Below, one piece after another: positions 1-12,200 of a DNA stretch of 64,000 nt. The position numbers were made by a program, and so were the translations under genes. Numbering within the stretch: the stretch's first letter is position 1; every line of letters starts with the position of its first letter. Origin of the DNA: Cyrtodaria siliqua (lineage: Eukaryota > Mollusca > Bivalvia > Adapedonta > Hiatellidae); NCBI GenBank assembly GCA_037043455.1, contig JAWPHD010011265.1, forward strand, positions 1-64,000. Reading direction: 5' to 3'. The notes beneath the pieces are model-generated. The model did not search any database. It was not told where the DNA came from and worked only from the letters and a program-made list of their open reading frames with translations.

Positions 1-91
1 ACATCAGTTATCCATGAAAATTACTTGATATTTTAACTGCCAGTTATTGCTGAATTGGAATTTTTATTGGCACTCCAATTTCATTTTGCAG

Positions 92-208
92 ATGTTGCTG
101 TTTGACTTCTCGCATCACAACATAGAGATGGCATGTTCCCTGTTGGAGGCTTGTGGCAGGTTCTTGTACAGGTCTCCAGATTCACACCATCGTACTAGGG
201 TGTATTTG
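92..208 (+). CDS. UPF2: UPF2 exon 1 in window (end of MIF4G-2)
   Basis: Acceptor tttgcAG at 90-91 and donor GTGAGT at 209; 39 codons, phase 0 at both ends. Encodes FSHHNIEMACSLLEACGRF and RSPDSHHRT, helices near the end of the second MIF4G domain in UPF2. The reading frame is open upstream to 47, but the match to UPF2 begins at the acceptor, so 1-91 is intron. Confidence 0.93.
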
Positions 209-3200
209 GTGAGTAGTAAGGGCAATTTAGTAATCATTAGGATCTACTTTAGTTAGTAAAGAGGTGGCAGTGATCATATCACTGTACTTAACCTAGACAC
301 AAAGACTAAATATGAATTATACATGGGTATTGAAATTCCTTTTTAGCTCGACTATTCGAAGAATAAGAGAGCTTAGGTAATCACGTCGGCGTCCCACATC
401 AAGGTTTGCGTGTAAGCTATGTTTACAAGTCTATATCTCTTACATTTCTTATCCTAGCACAACCAAATTTGTTCATGGGCTTCCTTATGGACTTCCATGG
501 AACCCAAATTATGATAGCCCATAAAATGTGCCCCATTTCACATCAAATTGTGCGTGTAAGCTCTGTTTACAAGTCTATATCTCTTACAATTCTTACCCCA
601 GCACAACCAGATTTGGCCATTAGCTTCCTTATAGCATTATCATAAGGGCTGCTTAAGTAATTTTGGTTCCTGTAACCCCTGGGCTGCCATGGAACCCAAA
701 TTCTGATAGCCCTTAAAATATGTCTGTTTCACATCAAATTTTGCTTGTAAGCTGTGTTTACAGGTCTATATCTCTTACATTTCTTGTCCTAGCTGAACTA
801 AATTTTGGAATTGGTTTCCTTATAGTATGTTGTAAAGGGTTGGATAAGTAATTTTCTCTTCTGCAAATTCTGGGCTCCCATGGAACCCAAATTGTGATGG
901 CCTATAAAATGTGAAATAAAGGCAGATTTAGGTTTGCATGTAAGCATGTATATATCTATAATTTTGGTTTGGGATTTGTTATAGCATTATGCATGTTATT
1001 ACTTCACCCATATTGGGGCATGGGCTCCCCTCCTCCCCCCACCCTCCCCTCCACATATATGTTGCCCCCTCACCCCCCACCCACTTCTGCCTCTCACCCA
1101 TGCTCCACCCCCCCACCCCCCCCCCCCCCCCCCCCCCCCCCCCATCACTGACTTGAATTTTTTTTCTTCATATTTTTGTGTTGTTTTGTTAAATTAGTAC
1201 ATAGCTTCTTACACATATATGTGTTGCCCTCACCACCCCCACTCCACCACCATCCACCCCCGCCTCTCTCCCAACCCTCACCCCGCACCCCACTCGACTC
1301 GATTTTTTTTAATTTTTTTTTTTTACATATTTCTGTGTAGTTTTGGTCAATCTTTACACATAGTTATGTTGTGCTCCCAACCCCATCCCACATTGTTGTA
1401 GCCTTGTTTTCTGATGGTATATACTAGCTATAAATTTATTATTCTCTGAAAAATCGAATAGTCGAGCTGCGCTGTTCTCCGACAGCTCTTGTTGAATATT
1501 AAAATTTCACATGGTGAGATAATGTACAGCTGGACATTTGCTCAAACACAAACTACACTTCCAGTGCTCTTCTTACTGAGCTGACTGGGCAGATGCTGCT
1601 ACATTTACTCGTCCTTTGAGATTCCTCCTGAATCATGGAGTTCACTCTTGGCCTGCTGACACACTTGTGTTTCATGCTGCCTGAAGCGGACCTAGGTCCA
1701 CGTAGGTGCCAGTTCAGAGAATTTATTCAGAGATTTTAAATCAAGATCAAAGTTATCGTTATAGATGTTTAGTGTATATAACTATTATGTGTGTAGGATG
1801 TTATGATGAGAAAGAAGGGAGCATTGATGATGGACACCCGATACACGACGATGATCGAGAACGCCTACTACTACAGTAACCCGCCCGACACCCCCCAGGT
1901 GGTGAGGAAGATCAGACCACCCATGCACGAGTATATACGCAAACTGTTGTATAAGGATCTGTCAAAAACTACCACAGAAAAGGTATCTGCTGTTGGTTGA
2001 GGTTGTGCAAACAATATAACATTTAATATTATAATGCTCAAAATGTCATGGCTTCTTTTAAGGAAATAGAGCGATACAGGCCCTTATGGGTCTCTTGTAT
2101 GGATTATATTATTTTTAGCTCTACTGATCAAAGATCAGCAGAGCTTATACCGAGATGCGTCCGTCCGTCATTTCGTAAACTTGTTGTTTGTGGAGACTAC
2201 TCCTCTGAAATTACTGGATGGATTTTCATGAACTTGCCCATAACTTCATATGGTCTAGTTGATCCTAACAAAAGTTCAGGTTGATGTGAAATCCAAGATG
2301 GCCACTAAAGCTAAAAATAGATTTTTAAAAGATGTTTGTAACGAATGCTCCTCCAAAACTATAAGTGATACTGTTCAAAAGTTTTGGCAGCCATGTATCA
2401 ACCAGCAGTATAATATTGATTATTACAAACTGCTTGACGTTTTGTAGGTTCTACCTCAGACATGCATAATTAAATGTTCAGTACATACTGTTTGACGATT
2501 TGTAAGTTCTACGACAGACACGTTCTAGTTAGATAATTAAATGTGCATTATATTTTACCTATTGTAGGTTCTACGGCAGATACGCAAGTTAAACTGGGAT
2601 GATCCTGAAGTGAGTAATGTTTTAATAAATAACAATAATAATGGCTTTTATGTTGTTTTACCATGTCATAGTGGAGTGTATGGATAGAAGTTAATGTGTT
2701 CAGTATCAAATTTGGTGCAGTGTCAGTGATATGTCTTGGTGTCAATATCATCACTATCAGAAATAAAAAACATTCAATAATTAAAATATTTGAATGAAAC
2801 ATGGTAGAAAGATATATATATATATATATATTTATTTTTTTTCCCAAAAAGTACATGGAGGCGGTGACTAAAGATAATTAAGAAATTTTTAGTGCTAAGA
2901 AAACATAAAAAAACCGAAACCACGTTTCTGCCAAATTTTATTATTGAGCTTTTGAAAAGTACAGAAGGGCCTGAGCAAAGTGACATATGTATGGAGGGGT
3001 GAATGTGAAAATATTGTAACCATATATTAATATTTAGACACGTTCGACCATTTTCAGTTAGCCTTCTACACCACCAAGTGTTTGATTGCCGTGTGGAATC
3101 TCCGCTTCAACTCCATCCACTGTGCTGCCAACTTGCTGGCTGGAATAGCCCCGTATCACGTATGTACTCTCGTTTAGCATGATCTCAGCGTTTCTCTTTG

Positions 3201-6200
3201 AAGTAAAAAGTGCTCTGAATTCTGGTACCTGCAAATTGTGCTATTCTTTTCTTGGAGCTGAAGCTGTGCGAGTTAAATGTGGAGTACAACACCATCAAAT
3301 TAAACTTCCTGTATCATAATGCGATTGTTACCGATGGCGGGAGGTATACAGTACTACCTGGGAAAAATGGAATGGTCTGCCTATACCAAAAAAATATTTA
3401 AAAAATATATGGCCTAACGTGTGTTAAAAATTTGTGATTCAAACTATCTTTAAAGAAACTGGGAACATAAAAATGAACTGACCAAACCTGTAATCATGTG
3501 TAAGTTCACGGCTACACGATCATGTTGAGGAGGTCACAGACAGATGATGGTACTTTCAGTTTTTAACCATGTGACGACCTGTGGTTTCTCAAAAATGTTT
3601 TCTCTTATAAACAAAGCAAGTGTAATGTGGATTGTGCACAAGCAGCATTTCTTGTTTGTTTCTACAGTTTTCAATATTGCCTAAATCGGACGGCTCTCAT
3701 CAACAGATGATTTAGGTTATTAAATATGTGTGTTTGTCACCCATTGTCATTTTACAGAATTTTTTTTATCTAAAAACCCTGTTTAGTTCTCTATGTTGGA
3801 CTCCTTACACATGAATGTGTTTAAAGGAATTCCTAGAGCTTTATAGTTTCTCAATGTGATGTTGATTGTAATAATCTCTTCCTCAGGAGACAGTGGCCAT
3901 ACAAGTTGTTGATGGAGTGTTGGAAGATATCAGGATTGGCATGGAGGTAAGATACACATGTAATTTTCTGGAATAAATTAACAAGTAAATAGCAAATATA
4001 GATTACACTTATTTTTCATTGTTAAGTACAGAACTAATAATAAATATAATAAAATAATGATTATTTGAAGAATGAGAGCTTATGTACTTGCCCCGGCATC
4101 GGCGTCCCACATTCTTACTGTATTGTATTCTATACCTGTTGTAAGCGATTCGCTTCTAAGGTACTTCTTGAGTGTCTTCCTGGCCAAACCAGTACATCAA
4201 GGTTTCCCATTGAACCCAAATGTGATGGCCCAAAAAATCTCAATAAAGGCAGATCAAGGTTTCCGTATAAGCTGTTGTATGTATCTATAATTTTGGTTTG
4301 GGATTTCTTATCCCCGGATCGGATATTTTTTATATTTATTTTTATGCCTCCGAAGGGTGGCATATAGTAGTGGCGATGTCCGTCCGTCCGTCAGTCCGTC
4401 CGTTCGTTCGTCCGTCCGTACAATCGTGTTCGGTTAAGAACTCTGACAATAATGGACGTATTTTCAAATAACTTGGCACAATTGCTCGCCACATCAAGAT
4501 GACTTGTCGCGCACAAAATCCGGGTCCGTGGCTCCAAGGTCAAGGTCACACTTAGAGGTCAAGGACAAAATGAAGTGCTTTCGTGTCCGGTCAATAACTC
4601 AGACATTCATGGACAAATTTTCAAATAACTGGGCACAAGTGCTAACCACAACAAGACGACGTATCGCGCACAAAATCCAGGTCCGTGGCTCCAAGGTCAA
4701 GGTCACACTTAGAGGTCAAAGGTCAAATTGTGTCCGGTCAATAACTGGCATTCCTGGACGGATTTTCAAAAAACTTGGCACAAATACTCACCACACAACG
4801 TTCGTGCACAAAATCCAAGTCCATGGCACCAAGGTCAAGGTCACACTTAGAGGTCAAGGTCAAATCGTGTCCAGTCAATAACTGCATTCCTGGACGGATT
4901 TTCAAATAACTTGGCACAAGTGCTCACCACAACAAGACGATGTGTCACGCACAAAATCCAGGTCCGTGGCTCTAAGGTCAAGGTCACACTTAGACAGGGT
5001 TCCCACGGGTCCTTAAAATCCTTGAAAGTACTTGAATTTGAAAAAAAAAAATCAAGGCCTGCAATGTGCTTGAAAATCTGAAAATCTGATAAGGTACTTG
5101 AAAATCTGAAAATCTGATAAGGTACTTGAAAGTCCTTAAATTCTGGATTTTTGCTGTTCATCCCAAAAATGGCTATTGGTTGTGCGTTCCTAGAATAAAA
5201 CCTAGATTGCATAAACCATGTCGCTTGCGCGAATATTAGTCCTTGAATTTTGGAAAAAAGGTCCTTGAAAGTCCTTGAATTTGGCCTTCCAATAAGGGTG
5301 GGAACCCTGCTTAGAGGTCAAAGGTCAAATCAAGTCCAGTCAATCACTCTGGCATTCCAGGACTGATTTTCAAATAACTTGGCACAAGTTTTCACCACAA
5401 CAAGAAAACGTGTCGTGTACAAAATCCAGGTCTGTGGCTTCAAGGTCCCCCCCGCCCCCGACCCCCAGTAGGACAAGTAAGAAGCAGTTACAATCCATAT
5501 TTGGACAAGGTGACAGCTGAATCCAGATATGGATCATGTTGGCTGAGTGAGTATAATCCAATTAAATTCACTACACCAAGGCCGAGTTACCTGTTATCAA
5601 ATACAAGAAAAGCTGTGTAATAATCATATAGTGGTAAGGACCTTATCACATTCACTGTTAACCTCTTCTCCATTTCAGATCAACCACCGCGGTACAACCA
5701 ACGCCGGGTGAGTTGTTCCAAATATCTCGGGGAGCTGTATAACTACCGAATGGTGGAGTCTGCAGTTGTCTTTAAACATTGTACTCGTACATAACGTTTT
5801 TGGAGTGTCTACACAAGGTGAGTATGCTAACCTTACCGTATGAAGTTGTTTTCTTGTTTTTACTATATAAATAGAGGATCTTACATGTCTGACTGATTAA
5901 TATTAAAGGACTAGGCATGATAAGGGGACAAAATTGGCCCCCAATATTGAAAGTTTTAATGCACAAGTTTTGAATATCTAGTTTAGCTACAAATGAACTG
6001 AATTAATATTAAAACTCTTTACAAGTACGTCTGAAATTAAGAGTAGTTTAAGAGTTTACAAAGAAGGCCTTTTCTTTCAAAAAATGACATTTTTGTTCAT
6101 TTTCAGCAGTTTTCGATCAGTTTTGGTCTTGCAAATACAGCGCACCCTCGAGCACAGTTGATTTTTTGTTGAAACGGGAACTTGATAGGGATGCATCATC

Positions 6201-9200
6201 AGCCAAAAAAACTGTTTGTGCTCGGAGGTGCGCTCTATATGTTTAGGATCAAAATCTTGCCTAGAAAGATCCAAAATCTACAAAATATAACAAAATTACA
6301 AAAAATGCCACTTTTTGAGACCCTATTAATTCTTCTAGATAAATAAAACAAATAAAAATATATTTTGAAGATAGAATATGATCAATTTACTTCACCATGC
6401 ACAACAGATTATATGTAAATATTATTGTTTTGCATTTTAAATATATTGGGGGCCAAAATATCCCCTTATCATACCATGTCCTTTATTAAATGAGTTGGAT
6501 ACAATTATATGATGCAAGGCTGTGCCTAACATCATATCAATTTTATCTGACGAGTTTAGTAAATTCAGTATTAAATAGACCAATGTTAGATTCTGTTTGT
6601 CACATATCTCCAAAAAAATCTCATAAGGAACGTTTCTTATTGTCGTTGCCAATGTATAACGTCGTCTTATGATGATGTTGTATGTCTGTATCATGACGTC
6701 GTATGCTGACTCGACCTTCTCTGTACAAAACTTAACAACGGAGCTACCTCGTCGATTTCCGTAATCCGATATTTTATGAAAGGAAAAGATCAAACTATAA
6801 TTCGGCCGTCATTTATATAGTTATATCACTAACGGATTGTCAAAAATATTGAATGGTGTTATTCAACTGTCACACTGTAAGTTATGTGATAAACTGTCAT
6901 ATTGACATGTAAACAAGCAACAGTGTATTGCTGTTTTTTAAGACATTATGGAGAGAAAGAGAGGTGCCCAATCTCAGTGTATTTAAAGGTTATTTAAAAA
7001 AAATAATTGCAAGATCATAAAAAAAAAAATTGTGACTAAGATGTTTGAGGGTTTTAAATTGTATGTGAGTTAACATGTTGAAATGAAAGCAGACAAACAT
7101 AAAGAAGGTTTTAAATTCTATGAGAGTTAACATGTTGAAATGAAAGCAGACAAACATGAAGGTTTTACATTCTATGAGAGTTAATATATCTGTAGTGAAA
7201 GCAGATAAAACTAAAGGGTAATGTCCATACAGTTGTTGTTGTTGTTGACAGATTTGTTTTCTTACTGAAATATGTGTATGAAAGTAGGTATAAAAGTCGA
7301 ACAGGAAATGTAGCTTTCACAGAACACAGTCAACCAAAAATATGCATTAACACAAACCAGAATTACTATGTTAATAAGAAGCAAGGCATGTTTAAACATC
7401 ACATATACAAACGGGCTGGTAAAAGGGATACCACCTTGGAACGGTCAGTGGCAGAAAGGCCGCTGGGGGTTTAAACCAGGTTCTAGGGTGCACGAAATAA
7501 GGATGCAGTTAATGTTGAGAAATTCTTCTGTATACAGAGGGAGTACCATCTATGCTAGACCCAACAGAGCACCTGTTTAGGATCCGTCTGGTGTGTGTTG
7601 TCCTGGAGACATGCGGTCAGTACTTCGACAAGGGATCCAGCAAGAAGAAGCTCGACTGTTTCCTTGTCTATTTCCAAGTAAGTATTACATGATCATTTTA
7701 CTGTACAAAGGGCCAGATCCAAGATTTCAGATAAGGGATGCTGCAACTTTATATGGCATAAAATTAGATGCAAAGCACTCCAAGTCAATGTATTACATCA
7801 GTCACTTTAGCTGTACATGCCAGGTTCATTTGGTAGAAAAAATATTTGTTGTAGAATAGAAATTGTGTAGAATAGAACTAGTATAGAATTCAGCCGTGTA
7901 GAATAGAACTAGTATATTAATCTGTGTTCTGTTCACTGCTGGAACATGACGTACTTCCCAGTTTGAATGGACATACAGCAATCTTGCTTTCTTTTCACCC
8001 AAAAGTTATATAAAATAAATTGTTTTCTTCTATAAAAAAAATATAATATTTTCAACTAAGGGAAAATCAATAATAGAAAAATAACCTAAAGAAGTGTAAT
8101 ATATATTTATATGTACACTTTGCACTAATTATAATACAGTTGGCCATTTTCTGTTATTTACTCCAAACTAGAAAATATCCTGTATACATTGTAGAGATAT
8201 TACTGGTTCAAGAGAAGTCACCCCACCTGGACGGTTGATCGGCCGTTCCCCATAGACGTGGAAATGCTGGTGAAGGACACGCTAGAGTCCGTACGACCAA
8301 AACTCAAGTTACATACAAGTTTTGAGGAGGCTTGTGCAGCCTGCGAGGAGCTGGAGAATGAATATAAACCAAAGATAGGTCAGTAGCTACTTACAGAGAA
8401 GTTATTAGATTTAACTATGTTATATATACAGTTTATTAATTATACCCCTGCTTTCACAAAGTGAAGTGAGTGCTATATAGGAATCACGATGTCTGTTTTT
8501 TGTCCTGTTGAGTAACACATTTTTAGCTCGACTTTTCTGAAGGAAAAAAGAGCTATTGTCATCACTTGATCCACATCGTCGTTGGTATGTAAGCTTGTAT
8601 CTCCCAAACCACTTTACACAATGGATTGAACCTTCACACATGTATTCAGCATCATTAGAAGACACCACAGAGTCAGGTGATGTAACTCCTGCTTTTATTT
8701 TGACAGAATTATGGCCCTTTCATACTTAGAAAACTTGGTTAAAACTTGTATGCAAGCTTGTATCTCGCAAAGAACTTAAAATAATAGAATAAAACATCAT
8801 ACATGCATTGGGCATCATAACACAACACCACAGAGCCAGGTTCTATAACTCTTGCATCTATTTAAACAAATGGCCCCTTTTGTACTTAAGAAATTTGTTT
8901 AAAGTTTTATGTACATTTGTATCTCGCAAAGTACTTTACATAATGGATCAAAACTTCACACATGCATTCAGCATCATTAGACAACACCATTTGAAAATTT
9001 GGTTAAAGTTTGTATGTAAGCTTCCAAAAGTACTTTACATAATGGATTGAAACTTCACACATGTATTTGGCATATTGTATAACCTATGTTTTATTATAAC
9101 AAAATTATGGCCCCTTGTATACTTAGAAATCTTGGTTAAAGCTTGTATTTAATTGATGGAAACCTTGTTTATCAATTGTAATTTCATCAAAGTCAAGCAT

Positions 9201-12200
9201 CTGCACCATTGGCGATGCCAACGGTGCTCTTGTTATTACTTGCATTCCTGAAACAGTTTTGAATGGGTTGTTCCCAAACTTCAAATACACATAACAACTG
9301 ACCAAAAAGCGGAGGTATTCATCACCTTCAGTGATAGTTCTAGTTTATTTTCATGAATAAAATTCTTAGTATACATTATAATTCACTAGGTGTCTTACAC
9401 ATTTACCTTTCACTCAGATATTGTTGTAATTCATCTTTGAAAACGTTACTTTATTGTATAATGTCATGTTGTGTTTGTAGCTGCCTTACTGCCTGCAGCA
9501 GATACAGCGGACAGTGAAGGGGGAGACGTAGAAGATGGCAACCTAGCTGTGATACATGAGTCAGATGAAACTAGTAAGTTGCTATTTTATTAAAGCAATA
9601 TTATCACTAACTTAATGTTTCATTACCTTGAGGCCTGTCTTGGCCCAGACAAGCAACTGGGCAAAACACATTCCCTTAGCCTCGTCCGAGGAATGGGGAT
9701 GTAAACTGGGGGTATTCTATCCTAACATGTTAAATAACCATAGGAATCTGTTCATTTGTAAATGTAGGGCAGGTTCCCGGATTCCTATGTATCCTTCCCC
9801 TCTCTCTGTGTGGCTCTAAATAAACTGTAATGTGTTGTTGAACCTTTAAGCAACATTCATTTCATTAACTTGATCATAAATCATATACATCAGTCAACAT
9901 CTTTTTGGATACACATACACTTGAACACAATTTCTTTGTTAAAAGTTACATGAACCCATCTAAATAAATAAAATTAATGTTTATGTTAACCAAATATCTG
10001 TGTTGTAGGTGATATGAGCCAATCAGATCTGAGAGATGTTAAACAAAGTCTGTGTCTTGTATGTGATATGAACCAATCAGATCATTAGATATGTTAGTTA
10101 AAACAAATTTCTGTATATTGTAGGTGATATGAGCCAATTAGACCAGTAGATATGTTAAATCAATCAGATCAGTAGATATGTTAAACAAATGTCTGTGTGT
10201 TGTAGGTGATATGAGCCAATCAAATCAGTAGATATGTTAAACAAATGTCTGTGCATTGTAGATGATATGAGCCAAGTGGGATCAGTAAATATGTCATTAA
10301 AACAAATGTCTGTGTGTTGTAGGTGATGTCAGCCAATGGGGATCTGTAGATATGTTAACCAAATGCCTGTTGTAGGTGATATGAGCCAATGGGGATCTGT
10401 AGATATGTTAAACAAATGTCTGTGTATCGTAGGTGGAGTATATCAAATCAGTAGGTCTGTTAACAAAATGTCTGTTTGTTGTAGGTGATATGAGCCAATC
10501 AGATCACAAGACATACGAAGATGGTGAGAGTGAAGAGGAGAGAGCCAGTCAGAGTCAGACAGACCCGTCTGGATCACAGAACGTTGAGGTAACTTTTAAT
10601 CATGATATATGTAAAATCAAAAAATGCATGTTAAAGTTGATTTTAGCCGCACAAACCTGACACAACAAGCACATGATAACAAAATATAAATATGTGATGT
10701 AGGCATCTCAACTTGTTCTGTATCATAAAATGGGGGTGGGTTTGGCATATTATACCTCTCCTGAACTCTGTTTAAGGTGATATACTGGATTCGGGCTGTC
10801 GGAGGTGACGTGTTTTTTTTGTTTTTTTAGCCACAAAAGCAGTAGAAATTGTAAATTCTATTCATTCCATAACTGTATGTGGGTAATTTTGTCTATGTGG
10901 CTATTTAGACAATAGGAGAACAATGGGGTAGCCACCTAAACCTAACTGGAAGAACGTCTGTCCGTCTGTCCAACTGTCTCATTACTACTCATTAACTTCA
11001 GAACGCTTTAGTTTAATAAAACTGAGAGTTCATTATTTTAATAAGATGCAGGCTAAGTATCATTTTCAGCTTATATATTATCCAGTCATTAGTTCAAAAG
11101 TATTTATCATCCACTGAAAAAAAATGGTGAAATGTTGGGTTTTAGCTCAATTACTTAAAAATTCATGATTATCAGGTCATTAGTTCAGGAGTTGTTGCCC
11201 TTGACAGAAAAGGTTTCAACCCAATAACTTCAAGTTTTTATTCAAATTGTGGGGATATAAGTTAGCCTTTTGACTAGTTCTGTGTGTTTAAATATATATA
11301 TAATTAATTTACATTGGCTATCATGTATATATATATAAACATGTTGCAAATGGTTACTTGATAAAAACATTTAACAATAGACGAATATGGGTTGCGTACA
11401 TGTATCTCCATAATTTGCTACACAAAAACACAAGACAATCCTCATTACTATGCCTTTAAACATGGAATGTAGGTGTCCATTTTATGGTGTCATCATTAGT
11501 AACTTTCCACATTCAGGACCACACAGGATCAGATGGTGAGAACAGAGATGGGGAAAATAGTGATGCTGACGATGAGTACATGGATACAGATCATGACATG
11601 GATGAGGATGAGGTTTGTAGTTGTGTAATCGAAAAACAACCATAACAGGAACATAAGCATTACCTCATGTGAGCTATCTTTATGCTCCCCAAAATTTTCG
11701 GAGGAGCGTATAGTAACTGCCTTGTCAGTCCGAATGTCGTCCCGCTTTTCTTGTCTGCTCAGCTCCTACATTGTTTATACGATTTTAGTAAAACTTGATA
11801 GGAAGAATCTGTATGATGTCTAATAGTGCATATTGTCAGGACTTTCCAGTAATAAATGAGTTTTTAAGGAGTTGTGGACTTCGAAATTTTTCAAATGTTA
11901 AATGTTTTTGCTCAACTCCTACATTTTTCTTAGCGATTTTCATGAAACTTGGTAGGAAGTATAAATAGGATGTTTAATAGCATATATTGCCAGGATGTTG
12001 CCTTGAATGGTTTTGGCAGAGTTACAGGACTTTAAAGTTTTTCAAGTGTCAAGTGTTTCCGCTCAATGCCTCCTACATTTTTTCTTAAAGATTTTCAAAA
12101 TGAAACTGTGTAGTAAGTATTTGTATGATTCTAGTAGCACATAATGTCTGGACATTCAAGTTGAATGATTTTTTCAAGTGTATTGTGCTCCAACATCCGT

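Larger units (their letters stand above)
209..1796 (+). other. UPF2: UPF2 intron 1
   Basis: Phase-0 intron between GTGAGT and gtgtAG. Nearly all of it is one inverted-repeat-bounded repeat element (about 340-1493), with C-rich microsatellites at 1020-1300. No coding signal seen in the rest. Confidence 0.85.

Noticed and set aside
2048..2447. Open frames of 62-78 codons in intron 2
   Set aside because: They overlap an old tandem-core element with a CCGTC run; no family resemblance and no splice logic.
5679..5817. UPF2 as a pseudogene
   Set aside because: All sixteen other exons and all splice sites are intact; the three breaks are confined to one exon and lie at homopolymers.
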